In this document: positions 1 through 9,159 of the stretch, in pieces
How the letters are laid out: each line of letters starts with the position of its first letter
Numbering within the stretch: position 1 is the stretch's first letter
Assembly (NCBI RefSeq): GCF_000721495.1
Contig: NZ_JOHY01000004.1
Coordinates: forward strand, 62,001-126,000
DNA length: 64,000 nt
Source: Streptomyces sp. NRRL F-5123
Lineage (GTDB): Bacteria > Actinomycetota > Actinomycetes > Streptomycetales > Streptomycetaceae
Reading direction: 5' to 3'
Notes under the pieces: generated by a model
The model's database searches: none
Told to the model about the DNA's origin: nothing
Seen by the model: the letters and a program-made list of their open reading frames with translations, nothing else
Program-made: the position numbers and the translations under genes

Positions 1-14
1 GGTACGGAGGCGGG

Positions 15-620
15 TCAGTTGTCCGTGGACGAGGGCCAGTGGTCGGCTGCCCATTCGGGCCAGCCGGGCCAGCCTGCCGGTGGGGGCGGGATCTGACCGC
101 CGTTGAGTTCGGCGACGTCAGGAGCCTGGAACTGCTCGCGCCACGCGTCCACGTCGGCTTCGCTCATAGGGAAGGTCTGGTGGGGCGTGGTCGCCTGGCG
201 GTGAGCGATGCGGGCGAGCTGCGCGTCCTTGTCCACGGGCAGGTAGACCACCTGGCACGCCGCGCCGGCCGACCTGGCCAGCCAGCGCAGTGCGGAGCGT
301 TCGTCACGGCCCCAGAGCCCGAAGTCGAGGACGACGCCGGTTCCCAGCCGCAGCGCCTGGAGGGCGAGCCAGACGAGGCGGCCTTCGAGCACCCAGCGCT
401 TGCCGCCGGCCATCGAGTCCTGGAACAGCGGGATCATCCAGTGGTCCGGGGTCAGCCGCAGCGCGCGGTGCTCGGCGGCCAACTCGGCGGCCCGGGTGGT
501 CTTTCCGGCCGCGGGCAGCCCGACCATCAGGAACAGCGTGGGGACGGGAACGGGGACGGCTGCGGGCGGCACCGGGAACGGTGCCGGGCCGGACGAACCG
601 GTTCGCTGCGACTGTGACAT
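15..620 (-). CDS. AAA/P-loop kinase-like ATP-binding protein
   Basis: A 201-residue protein with a Pro/Val-rich N-terminal stretch and then a clear Walker A motif (GLPAAGKTT, about residues 34-42). Later strand-helix segments (LTPDHWM, VVLDFGLW, QVVYLPVD) match the small P-loop phosphotransferases that resemble chloramphenicol phosphotransferase and zeta toxin. The family usually phosphorylates small molecules or sugars; no substrate can be inferred here. A start further in (near LFLMVG) is possible because the first 28 residues are low-complexity. It is the leftmost gene, and its promoter side faces the gene-poor stretch after 620. Confidence 0.75.
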   Translation of the reverse strand: MSQSQRTGSSGPAPFPVPPAAVPVPVPTLFLMVGLPAAGKTTRAAELAAEHRALRLTPDHWMIPLFQDSMAGGKRWVLEGRLVWLALQALRLGTGVVLDFGLWGRDERSALRWLARSAGAACQVVYLPVDKDAQLARIAHRQATTPHQTFPMSEADVDAWREQFQAPDVAELNGGQIPPPPAGWPGWPEWAADHWPSSTDN

Positions 621-1687
621 GGCTTTCCTGGTCAGGCGGGACGGCCCGGCAGCACGATGGGCGCGTGTGGCTGTCGGCGGGACGCCGGTGGCTGGGGCTC
701 CTGTCCCGGGCCGGGGAGGCCGCGGCTGCGGGCAGCCTCAGGACCACCGCCGGGCGGCGGCCCGGGTGGTCGTACCGGCGAGGCAGGACGTGCCCTGACT
801 GTAACCGACAGCGGTCCGCCCGTCCCCGGTCCCGCCGACCGCCGACCGCCGACCGGCCACGGCCGGGTCACCGGAAGGACCGGTCCGCCGGGCAGTCAGC
901 GGAGAGGGGGACGGACGGCGCGGCGGGCGTGCCGGAAAAAGCGGTCGCGCCTGCCGCGCCGAACGGGCGCTCGGCTGGGACCCCGCGCAGCCCCCGAGAC
1001 CCGGCAGCCTCGACGCCATGTACGCGTTCGCGTCCTACGCGGAGTCGTTCGCCGGCTGAGCCGAACTGGCGCCGGGCCGCCCGGCAGGCCCGGGCCGCCG
1101 GGGGTCTCCACCACCCGTGCCGCCGCACGGGATCCGATGCGCTGCCCGCGCACGAACACCCCGTCGACACGCCGGGCAGAACAGCGAAGACCGCCGCCCG
1201 GTCCTCGGGATCGATCCCCGAACACACGTACACGGGCCGGGCCGCGAATGCGGTGTTGTGCCGCAACCACGCCTGCATCCGGTCGAGTCGAGCCGCTCTG
1301 CGGGCAGGGACGGCCGGGGCCGGGCTCGCCGAGGGCCGTGGCGAGGACGCTCCGCATGACGGGAGTTCGAACACCTCATGGATGTTCCCGTAGGCGTTGC
1401 CCCGGATCGTGCGACGGCGCCCGTTCGCGCTGCACAGGGGTGTCCGTGGCCGTCGACGCTCCAGGGCCAGGGCCTGCCGCAGCGCACGCGGCACGGACGA
1501 GGGCCCGGGGCCGACACACGCGAACAGGCCGTGCATCGCGCCCTGGTCACTGCTCGGCGTGGCCGCCGGTCCGCCACCGGGGTGACGGGACGCACCGGTG
1601 TCCCGCCCCCGGACCCGGACCGACCGACCCCGAGGCCAGGTCGATGACGTCCGAGCTGTCCCGTCCGCCGTCCGGGGACGGCCCGCC
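621..1687. other. Gene-poor stretch, no convincing CDS
   Basis: About 1.07 kb with open frames on both strands, but all are composition-driven (Arg/Gly/Pro-rich). Two short pieces look protein-like: a minus-strand run near 1180-1280 (RPVYVCSGIDPEDRAAVF) and a plus-strand run ending at about 1060 (SLDAMYAFASYAESFAG, then stop). They lie in different frames with no supporting start, so this is probably decayed coding DNA. Confidence 0.5.
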
Positions 1688-2068
1688 TCACGCGGAGGCG
1701 GGCCGCGGGGAGACGGGCAGGGCCGAGCGGACGGCCTCCGGGCTGCGGGCGACCACGGCGGTGCCGTCGTCGGCGGTGATGATCGGCCGCTGGATCAGGG
1801 CCGGGTGGGCGGCCAGCGCGTCGATCCAGCGGGCGCGGGCGGCCGGGTCGCGGTCCCAGGCGTCCAGGCCGAGTTCGGCCGCCGCGGGCTCGCCGGTCCG
1901 GGTGATGTCCCAGGGTTCGAGGCCGAGCCGTTCGAGCAGGGCGGTGAGCTCCGCGGCGGTGGGCGGGTCGTCGAGGTAGCGGCGCACGGTGTACGCGGCG
2001 CCCTCCTCGTCGAGGAGGGAGAGCGCGGAAGCGCACTTCGAGCAGGCCGGGTTGATCCAGATCTCCAA
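1688..2068 (-). CDS. ArsC/Spx-family thioredoxin-fold protein (arsenate reductase-like)
   Basis: A 126-residue protein opening with EIWINPACSKCASAL, the ArsC-family N-terminal strand with a Cys-Ser-Lys-Cys active-site loop. It then has RRYLDDPPTAAEL and the RPIITADDGTAVV segment that closes the thioredoxin-like fold (the ArsC RP-hook region). I chose the TTG start at 2068 because an AGGAAAGG-type ribosome site lies a few bases upstream and the family starts right at this strand; the longer open frame is shadow. Likely a glutaredoxin- or thioredoxin-linked reductase, not necessarily for arsenate since no ars genes are near. It is divergent from the TetR gene at 2312. Confidence 0.8.
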   Translation of the reverse strand: MEIWINPACSKCASALSLLDEEGAAYTVRRYLDDPPTAAELTALLERLGLEPWDITRTGEPAAAELGLDAWDRDPAARARWIDALAAHPALIQRPIITADDGTAVVARSPEAVRSALPVSPRPASA

Positions 2069-2249
2069 CGTCTCGCCTTTCCTGTCTCCGGGAGCCGCCG
2101 CCGGGACCGGGGCGGTTTTCGGGCGGCGGGGGTCCCGGGCTCCCGCCCGTTCCCGTGGTCCTCCCCCGCACAGTCTGCCGCGGGAGGAGGCCGCCCGGCC
2201 CGCCGGGCGGCTCCCGCGGCCGGGACGGCTGTCCGCGGCCGCGTCCCGG

Positions 2250-2290
2250 TGGGACATATGTCTCATCGGGACATGTGTCTCACCGGGACA
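2250..2290 (+). promoter_or_regulatory. Tandem 17-bp operator-like repeats upstream of tetR
   Basis: The hexamer GGGACA recurs at 2251, 2268 and 2285, exactly 17 bp apart. The first two copies contain near-palindromes GACATATGTC and GACATGTGTC. They lie 20-60 bp ahead of the TetR start at 2312, between it and the divergent ArsC-like gene, so an autoregulatory operator is the natural reading. Confidence 0.6.
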
Positions 2291-2311
2291 CCGAGGCGTA
2301 CGGTCGAGGAC

Positions 2312-3004
2312 ATGGACGCCGACGGAACGGAACCGGGTGGCGCCGCCGAGGAGGACCGGCGGCTGCTGCGGGCGCGTCGCACCCGCGCGGCGCTCGCGAC
2401 GGCCGCGGTCGACCTGATCCTGGAGCGCGGGCTGGCCGCCACCACGGTGGAGGCAATAGCCGCACGCGCGGACGTCACCAGGCGGACCTTCAGCCGGTAT
2501 TTCACCGGCAAGGAGGATGCCGCGCTCGGCTTCGTCCGTGACGACGGCGAGCGGATCAACGCAGCGCTGCGGGTGCGGCCGGCCGACGAGCCGCCGCTGC
2601 TCGCCTACCGCCGGGCCGTCGCGGCCTGGCTGGCCGACCGGGACACGCCCGCCGCGCACCTGCGCCCGCGGATGCGCCGGATCGTCGGCCTGCTCGACCG
2701 GGAGCCGACGCTGTTCGCCGCGTACGAGCGGATCCGCGTCGACGCCCAGGAGGAGTCGATACGGATCGTCGCCCAGCGCCTCGGCGCCGACGGGCCGGAG
2801 GACCTGCGCCCCGCCGTGGTCGTGGAGGCCGCGGCGGGGGTGCTGACCGCCGCGCTGCGGGCGTGGGCCCGCGCTCCCGGCGACCGGGACGCGGCCGGGA
2901 CCGGCCTCGCCGACCTCGTGGAGCAGGCGTACGCAGCCCTGACCCGGGAGGCCGCCTCGGCGGCCGCCCACCCCACGAAGGAACCACGCACTACCGATTT
3001 GTGA
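2312..3004 (+). CDS. TetR/AcrR-family transcriptional regulator
   Basis: A 230-residue protein with the N-terminal TetR helix-turn-helix: an AAVDLILERGLAATTVEAIA helix pair followed by ADVTRRTFSRYFTGKEDA (about residues 30-70). The C-terminal ligand/dimer domain is variable. The start at 2312 fits the family length, and the much longer upstream open frame is spurious. It is followed 7 bp later by an SDR and then an alcohol dehydrogenase on the same strand, so it probably controls its own three-gene operon through the repeats at 2250-2290. The inducing ligand is unknown. Confidence 0.88.
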   Translation: MDADGTEPGGAAEEDRRLLRARRTRAALATAAVDLILERGLAATTVEAIAARADVTRRTFSRYFTGKEDAALGFVRDDGERINAALRVRPADEPPLLAYRRAVAAWLADRDTPAAHLRPRMRRIVGLLDREPTLFAAYERIRVDAQEESIRIVAQRLGADGPEDLRPAVVVEAAAGVLTAALRAWARAPGDRDAAGTGLADLVEQAYAALTREAASAAAHPTKEPRTTDL

Positions 3005-3011
3005 GAGCACC

Positions 3012-3782
3012 ATGAGCACCACCCCCCTTCCCACCGAATTCGCCGGCCGCACCGCCCTGGTCACCGGGGCGGCGTCCGGCATCGGCCTGGCGACCGCGCG
3101 GCAGCTGGCCGCGGGCGGCGCGAGCGTCGTCCTCGCCGACTTCGACGTCCCCGGCGCCGAGAAGGCCGCCGCGGCCCTGGCCGCCGAGGGGCGGTCGGCC
3201 GCGGCCACCGCACTGGACGTCACTCGCCCGGAGTCGGCCGAGGCGGCAATCCGCTTCGCCGTGGAGACCTTCGGCGGCCTCGACCTCGCCGTGAACAACG
3301 CCGGGATCGGCGGCCCCAGCGCGCCCACCGGGGCGTACGACGTCGCGGAGTACGACCGGGTGATCCGCACCAACCTCGACGGCGTCTTCTACTGCCTGCG
3401 CCACGAGCTGCCCGCGATCGAGGCGACCGGGCACGGCGGCGCGATCGTCAACGTGGCGTCCGTCCTCGGCTCGGTCGGCTTCGCCGGTTCGCCCGCGTAC
3501 GTGGCCGCCAAGCACGGCGTCGTCGGGCTGACCAGGACGGCCGCCGCCGAGTATTCGGCGCGGGGCATCCGCGTCAACGCGGTCGGGCCCGGCTTCATCG
3601 AGACGCCGTTGCTGAACGTGATGGACGAGCAGGCGCGCGCCGCGCTCGTCGCCCTGCACCCGGCGGGGCGGCTGGGCCGGCCCGAGGAGGTCGCCGAGCT
3701 GATCGCGTTCCTGCTCAGCGACCGCGCCTCGTTCGTCACCGGCAGCTACCACCTGGTCGACGGCGCGTACACCGCCGTCTGA
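3012..3782 (+). CDS. Short-chain dehydrogenase/reductase (SDR)
   Basis: A 256-residue classical SDR. The nucleotide-binding TGAASGIG motif (about residues 18-25) comes first, then NNAG (about 94-97), the catalytic Ser region NVASVLGSVGF, and YVAAKHG holding the Tyr-x3-Lys pair; the C-terminus is FVTGSYHLVDGAY. It should oxidise a hydroxyl or reduce a carbonyl with NAD(P)H in the cytoplasm. It lies between a TetR gene and a zinc alcohol dehydrogenase, suggesting a small-molecule alcohol/ketone detoxification or utilisation operon. The substrate cannot be told from sequence. Confidence 0.92.
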   Translation: MSTTPLPTEFAGRTALVTGAASGIGLATARQLAAGGASVVLADFDVPGAEKAAAALAAEGRSAAATALDVTRPESAEAAIRFAVETFGGLDLAVNNAGIGGPSAPTGAYDVAEYDRVIRTNLDGVFYCLRHELPAIEATGHGGAIVNVASVLGSVGFAGSPAYVAAKHGVVGLTRTAAAEYSARGIRVNAVGPGFIETPLLNVMDEQARAALVALHPAGRLGRPEEVAELIAFLLSDRASFVTGSYHLVDGAYTAV

Positions 3783-3804
3783 CGACCCCGGAGAGGAGAC
3801 CACC

Positions 3805-4845
3805 GTGAAAGCACTCCAGTACCGCACCATCGGCGCCGCCCCCGAGGTGGTGACCGTACCCGACCCCGAGCCCGGCCCCGGCCAGGTGCTGCTGAAGGTC
3901 ACCGCCGCCGGCGTGTGCCACAGCGACATCGCCGTCATGAGCTGGCCCGCGGACAGCTTCCCCTACCCGCTGCCGCTCACGCTCGGCCACGAGGGAGTCG
4001 GCACGGTCGCCGCGCTCGGGCCCGGCACGACCGGGGTGCGCGAGGGCGACGCCGTCGCCGTCTACGGCCCGTGGGGCTGCGGCCGCTGCGCCAAGTGCGC
4101 CGAGGGCAAGGAGAACTACTGCCTGCGCGCCGACGAGCTCGGCATCCGCCCGCCGGGTCTGGGCGCGCCCGGCGCCATCGCCGAGTACCTCCTCGTCGAC
4201 GACCCGCGCCACCTCGTGCCCCTCGACGGGCTCGACCCGGTCGCGGCCGTGCCGCTGACCGACGCGGGCCTGACCCCGTACCACGCCGTCAAGCGGGCGC
4301 TGCCCAAGCTGGTGCCGGGGTCCACCGCGGTGGTCATCGGCGCCGGCGGGCTCGGGCACACCGCGATCCAGTTGCTGCGGGCGCTGAGCCCGGCCCGGGT
4401 CGTCGCCCTGGACGTCAGCGAGGAGAAGCTGGACCTGGCCCGCAAGGTCGGGGCGCACGCAGCGGTGCTGTCCGACGACAGGGCCCCCGCCGCCGTCCGC
4501 GAGCTGACCGGGGGCCTGGGCGCCCAGGCGGTCTTCGACTTCGTCGGCGCCGCGCCCACCGTCCGCACCGCGGGCGCCGTGGCGGCGGTCGAGGCCGAGG
4601 TGTCGATCGTGGGGATCGGCGGCGGCACGCTGCCGGTGGGCTTCGGCGTCCTGCCCTTCGAGGTCTCGGTCAGCGCCCCTTACTGGGGCACCCGCCCCGA
4701 GCTCCAGGAGGTGCTGGCACTGGCCCGCGACGGCGCGGTGTCGGTGCACACCGAGACCTTCTCCCTGGACGAGGCGCCGCGCGCGTACGAGCGGCTGCAC
4801 GAGGGGAGCATCAACGGCCGGGCGGTCATCCTCCCCAACGGCTGA
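3805..4845 (+). CDS. Zinc-dependent alcohol dehydrogenase (MDR family)
   Basis: A 346-residue medium-chain dehydrogenase. The catalytic-zinc Cys is in GVCHSD and the His in GHEGVG. The structural-zinc loop GCGRCAKCAEGKENYC has the usual cysteines, and the Rossmann motif GAGGLGHTA lies near residue 180. It begins 22 bp after the SDR stop with GGAGAGG upstream, and is the last gene of the TetR-SDR-ADH operon before a strong hairpin at 4874-4901. Expected to oxidise primary or secondary alcohols with NAD(P)+; exact substrate unknown. Confidence 0.92.
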   Translation: MKALQYRTIGAAPEVVTVPDPEPGPGQVLLKVTAAGVCHSDIAVMSWPADSFPYPLPLTLGHEGVGTVAALGPGTTGVREGDAVAVYGPWGCGRCAKCAEGKENYCLRADELGIRPPGLGAPGAIAEYLLVDDPRHLVPLDGLDPVAAVPLTDAGLTPYHAVKRALPKLVPGSTAVVIGAGGLGHTAIQLLRALSPARVVALDVSEEKLDLARKVGAHAAVLSDDRAPAAVRELTGGLGAQAVFDFVGAAPTVRTAGAVAAVEAEVSIVGIGGGTLPVGFGVLPFEVSVSAPYWGTRPELQEVLALARDGAVSVHTETFSLDEAPRAYERLHEGSINGRAVILPNG

Positions 4846-4873
4846 CCGCGCGGCGGCGGGGGACGACGGGCGC

Positions 4874-4901
4874 GCTCCCGGCTTCCGACGGAGCCGGGAG
4901 C
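4874..4901. terminator. Intrinsic terminator-like hairpin
   Basis: Arms GCTCCCGGCT (4874-4883) and AGCCGGGAGC (4892-4901) pair perfectly over 10 bp around an 8-nt loop, 28 bp after the alcohol dehydrogenase stop. There is no T-tract, which is common in high-GC actinomycetes. Confidence 0.7.
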
Positions 4902-5199
4902 CCGTCCGCTGCCTGCCGTTCCGGCGGGATCCGGACCCGCGGGCCCGACCCCACGGGTCAGTACAACCAGCCCTCCTCGGCAGGGGCGTTGACGCACACG
5001 TCGCCCGCGGCCGCGTTCACCAGCGCGACGACGTCGATGCTGTTGCGGCACAGCTGAGCGGGACGAGGGCGGAAGCCTGGACGGTGTTGCCCGACAGGGC
5101 GCCGGGCGACTCCCTTTCGGGCACATGGAGGTCCGCGTGGCCCGGTGGGGGGCTCCCGAGTTCGTTGCGCGGGCTCATCGGCCGTGCTTGGCTCGGCCG

Positions 5200-5868
5200 A
5201 TGAACCTACTGCTGACGGCCGGCGGCCTGCGCAACGAGACCCTGCGCGACGCGCTGCGGGACATGCTGGGAAAGCCGTTCGGATCCGCGAACGTCGTGTT
5301 CGTCCCCACCGCATCGACCGCCGAGCCCGGGGACCATGGGTGGTTCGTCGCGGACATGAACCGGCTGCACGGCCTCGGCTGGCGGGAGTTCGACGTCCTG
5401 GAGCTGAACGGCCTGCCCCGGCGGACGGTGCTCGACCGGCTGCTCCACGCCGACGTCGTCTACGTCGAAGGCGGCAACCAGTACCACCTCGCGCGCAGCA
5501 TCACCAGCAACGGCTTGTCCGGCGGCTTCCTGGAGGCACTGGAGAGCCGCGTCTACGTGGGGGTCAGCGCCGGATCGATGATCTTCAGCCGCAACCTCAC
5601 CGCGCACTCCGCGGACGTCATCGGGGACACCGCGGACCTCCACGCGCTCGGCGCGACGGAGGTCGAGCCGCCGTTCGGCCTCTTCGACTGGTACCTCAAG
5701 CCGCACCTGTACTCGCCGGACTTCCCCGAGCGGGACGACGCCTGGGCCGACGGCATCGTCGCGCGGGCGGACTTCCCGGTCTACTTCACCGACGACGACA
5801 CCGCCGTCCGTGTCAGGGACGGCGAGGTGGACATCGTCTCCGAGGGCCGGTGGCGGTTCCATCCCTGA
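5200..5868 (+). CDS. Peptidase E-like / type 1 glutamine amidotransferase-fold protein (S51)
   Basis: A 222-residue protein starting MNLLLTAGGLRNE. The nucleophile elbow GVSAGSMIF (about residues 127-135) is the SAG(S/A) signature of S51 dipeptidase E and cyanophycinase relatives. It is preceded by VYVEGGNQYHLAR, matching the family's GGN box, and followed by FDWYLKPHLYSP with the conserved His. The ATG at 5200 is preferred to the longer frame from 5125 because the first 25 codons are not protein-like. Such enzymes cleave Asp-X dipeptides or act as small hydrolases. It stands alone between convergent and divergent neighbours. Confidence 0.82.
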   Translation: MNLLLTAGGLRNETLRDALRDMLGKPFGSANVVFVPTASTAEPGDHGWFVADMNRLHGLGWREFDVLELNGLPRRTVLDRLLHADVVYVEGGNQYHLARSITSNGLSGGFLEALESRVYVGVSAGSMIFSRNLTAHSADVIGDTADLHALGATEVEPPFGLFDWYLKPHLYSPDFPERDDAWADGIVARADFPVYFTDDDTAVRVRDGEVDIVSEGRWRFHP

Positions 5869-5899
5869 CGGTCGCGGCACGGGACGTGCGCCCGGCGGC

Positions 5900-7723
5900 T
5901 CAGCGGCCGGTCCCGGCGGCACGGGCGGGGACCGAGGGGTCGACCAGGCCGGTCAGGGCGGCGAAGGGCACGACCACCAGGTCGGGCCAGCCGCAGTCCG
6001 GGCTGCCGGGCGCGACCATGAAGGCGATCCCGGTGCCGGTGACGCCGAAGGGCAGCCGGCCGAAGGCGGAGGGTGCGGCCAGGACGTTGGCCGCGACGAA
6101 GTCGTCGGTGAGCGCGGGGCAGCCCTCGGCGGTCAGGTTCCGACCCTGCGGGGAGGAGTTGAGCGCCGCGGTGATACGCCGGGCGCCGGGGGGCGCGGCG
6201 GCGGCCGGGGCGAGGAGGGTGTCCGGCGGCCGGACGGTGCCGGTCGTGGTGTCGACGACCAGTGTCCGTCCGCCCCCGCCGCCGAACTCGTCGCCGCCGC
6301 TGAAGCGGTAGGTGACGGTCAGCAGGCTGCCCGCGGTGATCACCGTGGTCAGCTCGTCGAAGGAGTCGGCAGGGGTGGCGACCGGGGCTGCGGGCGAGAC
6401 CGGCCCGTTCGCGGCCGCCGCCTGCCAGTCCAGGATCGGGCGGCGCAGCTGCGCCTGCAGCTCGCGCGCGGCGGCCGGGTCCGCGACGCCGGAGAGCACG
6501 GGATCCTGCACGTGTCCCACGTACGTCCGGCCCGGTACGCCGTCGGCGGTGAAGTAGTCGTCCGTTCGCTGCAGCCGTACGGCCGGGGTGCCGACGCGGG
6601 ACGCCGCCGTGGTCGTGGTGGCCGGTGAGCGGGGCGGGGCAGTCGCGGTCCCGGAACCGTGACGGCGGGTCAGGGCGACGACGAGGGCGGCCACCAGCGC
6701 CACGGCGACGACCGCGGCGACGGCTGCCGTCCACGCCCCCCTGCGGCCGGGAAGCCTCGTGAGGGGCCGAGCTGTGGCGGCGGCGAGCCCCGCGCCTGCG
6801 GCGCCCGCCGCGGCCGCTCCCGCCGCGGCGGGAGAGCCGGGCGGATTCGCGGGCGGGCCGCCGGCCGCCTGCCGGATGTGGTCGAGCACGCGCTCGCGCA
6901 GATCGGTGTCGTCCACGATCGGGAAGAAGACCGGGCTGTACGGTCCGGCCAGGAAGCGCCGCTGGACCTGGCACACCCCGCACTTGTCGCACACCGCGCA
7001 CGTGGCGAAGTGCCGGACGATGCGCTCGCGAAGGGCCGGGGTGAAGGTCTGCGCGGTCACCGCGGTGACGCCCGCGGCGTCCAGGATCGCGGCCAGCTCC
7101 GCGCAGTGGGGGCGGCCCTCCTGGGCCAGGACCAGCGCGTGGAAGCCGTCGGCGAGCAGGCCCTTGAGCGCCGTGGCCTCGTTGTTGGCGGTGGAGACGG
7201 CCATGCCCATCCGCGCGGCGATCTCCCGCCCGCTGAGCCCCTCCACGATCCGCAGCCGGTAGATCTGCTGCTGGTGCCCGGTGAGCGACCCCACCACGAT
7301 CGCCAGCAGCCGCTCCACGTGGGCGCGCCGCTCGGCGCTGCCGGACCGGGACTCCTCGTCGTCGGCCAGTTCGTCGAAGCCGTCGTCCCCGGGGATGACG
7401 GCCATGCCGCCTGGGCGCTTGTCGCGCCAGTACGCCCGCACCCGCCGTCTGGCGAACTCCGCGAGCCAGGCGCCCAGCTTCTCGGGGTTCGCGGGCCCCC
7501 GGCCGCGCAGCAGGCTCGCGACGGCGTCCTCGAACACCTTCTGGGCGACGTCCGCGCCGTCCTGCGCGTTCTCCCCGAGCATCCGTGCGCACTGCCGCAG
7601 CACCGCGCGGTAGTGCCGCGAGGCGATCGTCTCCAGTGCCCGCACGCGCTGCGGTCCCGCACCGTCCGTGAGGACCGCGGCGACCAGTGCGGCGTCCTCC
7701 GGCCCCTTTTCCCCGCCGTTCAT
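5900..7723 (-). CDS. ECF-type RNA polymerase sigma factor fused to a membrane/extracytoplasmic module
   Basis: A 607-residue protein. Residues about 1-190 form a sigma-70 ECF core: a region 2-like helix block (RHYRAVLRQCARMLGENAQDG) and a region 4-like helix-turn-helix (IAARMGMAVSTANNEATALK). A Cys-rich CAVCDKCGVC segment follows, then an Ala/Pro linker, one strong transmembrane helix (about residues 325-350, many Ala/Val), and a Thr-rich stalk into a roughly 240-residue domain expected outside the membrane. Fused sigma factors of this kind are known in actinomycetes, with the C-terminal part thought to regulate the sigma domain. No separate anti-sigma gene is adjacent. Confidence 0.8.
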   Translation of the reverse strand: MNGGEKGPEDAALVAAVLTDGAGPQRVRALETIASRHYRAVLRQCARMLGENAQDGADVAQKVFEDAVASLLRGRGPANPEKLGAWLAEFARRRVRAYWRDKRPGGMAVIPGDDGFDELADDEESRSGSAERRAHVERLLAIVVGSLTGHQQQIYRLRIVEGLSGREIAARMGMAVSTANNEATALKGLLADGFHALVLAQEGRPHCAELAAILDAAGVTAVTAQTFTPALRERIVRHFATCAVCDKCGVCQVQRRFLAGPYSPVFFPIVDDTDLRERVLDHIRQAAGGPPANPPGSPAAAGAAAAGAAGAGLAAATARPLTRLPGRRGAWTAAVAAVVAVALVAALVVALTRRHGSGTATAPPRSPATTTTAASRVGTPAVRLQRTDDYFTADGVPGRTYVGHVQDPVLSGVADPAAARELQAQLRRPILDWQAAAANGPVSPAAPVATPADSFDELTTVITAGSLLTVTYRFSGGDEFGGGGGRTLVVDTTTGTVRPPDTLLAPAAAAPPGARRITAALNSSPQGRNLTAEGCPALTDDFVAANVLAAPSAFGRLPFGVTGTGIAFMVAPGSPDCGWPDLVVVPFAALTGLVDPSVPARAAGTGR

Positions 7724-7827
7724 CGCGTCCCCCGGATCCGCTGAAAAAAGTCCGCGCCGTCCATGGGAAAACTCGGCCCGACCCGACCCGAGCCTTCGTA
7801 CCGCTCCACGACAGCGACGGAGGAACC

Positions 7828-8325
7828 ATGAAAGGACCGGGCAACCCCATCGGCCGCCGGCCCGCCGCGAGCCACCGCCCCGTGCGGGGCAGCCGCGCCC
7901 TGCTGACGGCCCCGCACCTGCCCCGGCCCGGCGTCGGCGGATCCTGGCGCAGGCTCGCCGGGCAGGCCCCTGCCGTGGCCGTGCCGGTTGTGGCGCTCGG
8001 GCACGGAACCGCTGCCGCGGCGCCCGTCGCGGTGGTCGCCGTGCTCGCGGCCGCGCACGTCCTGATCGCGATGGCAGGGGCAGTCGTACGCCACTGGTTC
8101 TGGTGGCGGGCCCGCAGCCAGCCCGCGCGTGACCTGCGCAGGCTGCTCCGGGACGCCGAGTCGGCGCAGGCCGCCGAGCGCCTGGCGCAGGGGCTGGCCG
8201 CGCGCCACCAGGCCGTGGTCGACGCGTACGTCCGTGCGCACGGCCCCGCCGGCGTGCCACGCCCGCCCCGCCGTACTTCCCGTGACCGCGATGATGCCCC
8301 CCGCCGACCGCGCCGAGCCCACTGA
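7828..8325 (+). CDS. Small membrane protein, function unknown
   Basis: A 165-residue protein, divergent from the fused sigma factor. The ATG at 7828 follows a good GGAGGAACC ribosome site. The N-terminus is basic; a hydrophobic block (about residues 50-90, rich in Ala/Val/Leu) could cross the membrane once or twice; the C-terminal third is charged and helical (ARDLRRLLRDAESAQAAERL), ending in an Arg-rich tail. I do not recognise the family. Its placement suggests it may be made under the same conditions as the sigma factor. Confidence 0.6.
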   Translation: MKGPGNPIGRRPAASHRPVRGSRALLTAPHLPRPGVGGSWRRLAGQAPAVAVPVVALGHGTAAAAPVAVVAVLAAAHVLIAMAGAVVRHWFWWRARSQPARDLRRLLRDAESAQAAERLAQGLAARHQAVVDAYVRAHGPAGVPRPPRRTSRDRDDAPRRPRRAH

Positions 8326-8393
8326 CCTGTGGCTGTCCCGGGCGCCCTGCCCCCGCCGACCGCGGGCGGAGCCGGGACGATCCCGAGCCTAGG

Positions 8394-8417
8394 CGCCCCG
8401 ATCGTCACCGCGGGGCG
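8394..8417. terminator. Terminator-like hairpin
   Basis: CGCCCCG (8394-8400) pairs with CGGGGCG (8411-8417) around a 10-nt loop, about 70 bp after the small membrane-protein gene. Confidence 0.5.
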
Positions 8418-8529
8418 ACAGTGCGTAACCTGATACCGCCCGTCCACGACGCGGGGGCCGATGGCGTAGGCCGCCTACACACGGGCGGGCCCGGGCAGGC
8501 GTCAGGGCGCCGCCCGGATGAGCCCGCAT

Positions 8530-8860
8530 CGGGCAGGCATTCGGCGAGCAGGCCGAGGACGTTCCTGCAAGGCCCGGCGCCCATGCCGCGGGTGGTGGCC
8601 GACCCCGGGGGCGCGGGGAGGTCGACCGGCGGGTGCTGGACGGCGTGCAGGGCCCCGCCGTAGACCACCAGGCGCCAGTAGGCGCCCGCGGCCTGCATCT
8701 CGGGGGCGAACGCGTCCCGCTGCGCGGCCGGCATGACCGGGTCCTGCGACGCGGCCCCGGCGCGCACCGGGCAGCCGATGCGCGCCGCCTCGCCGGGGCG
8801 GTCCGTCGTCAGGGCCGGCGGTGACGACCACGCCGTGCAGATCGAAGCGGGCGGTATTCC
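8530..8860 (-). pseudogene. Dienelactone hydrolase family remnant
   Basis: One minus-strand frame reads DPVMPAAQRDAFAPEMQAAG, then WRLVVYGGALHAVQHPPVD, and a little later NVLGLLAECL. These match the C-terminal part of dienelactone hydrolases: Asp of the catalytic triad, the YGGA-x-H loop and the last helix. Between them the frame drifts (GVGHHPRHGRR is in a different frame), and the N-terminal half with the nucleophile cysteine is not found. A broken, decaying gene. Confidence 0.6.
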
Positions 8861-9159
8861 GCGACGCTCTTGGGGTCCGCCCGGCAGGCGTTGGTGCCCC
8901 TGACCCGGGGCCGTCGGACCCGCCGTGCGGGGCGATGGCCGCGGCGACGATCGCGCCCAACGCCGCGATGACCGCGACCACACCGAGCACGCCCGCGGAC
9001 TCGCTTCCCCCGTCCCCGGCCGCCGTGCCCCGCAAGTCACCATCTGGGCCGTGTCCATCCCTGGACCTGGCTGCCGTCCTCACCGCCCCGTCCGGATGCC
9101 GACCCGGTCGGCCGGGACGGGCTCGTCCCGGGCGCCGCGAAACGCTGCCGCCGAGGCCG

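Noticed and set aside
868..1536. 222-codon minus-strand ORF
   Set aside because: Only a short piece is protein-like; no ribosome site and poor composition elsewhere. Treated as part of a gene-poor stretch.
1598..2311. Long upstream extension of the tetR reading frame
   Set aside because: Gly/Arg/Ala-rich antisense of the ArsC-like gene; TetR alignment begins after the ATG at 2312.
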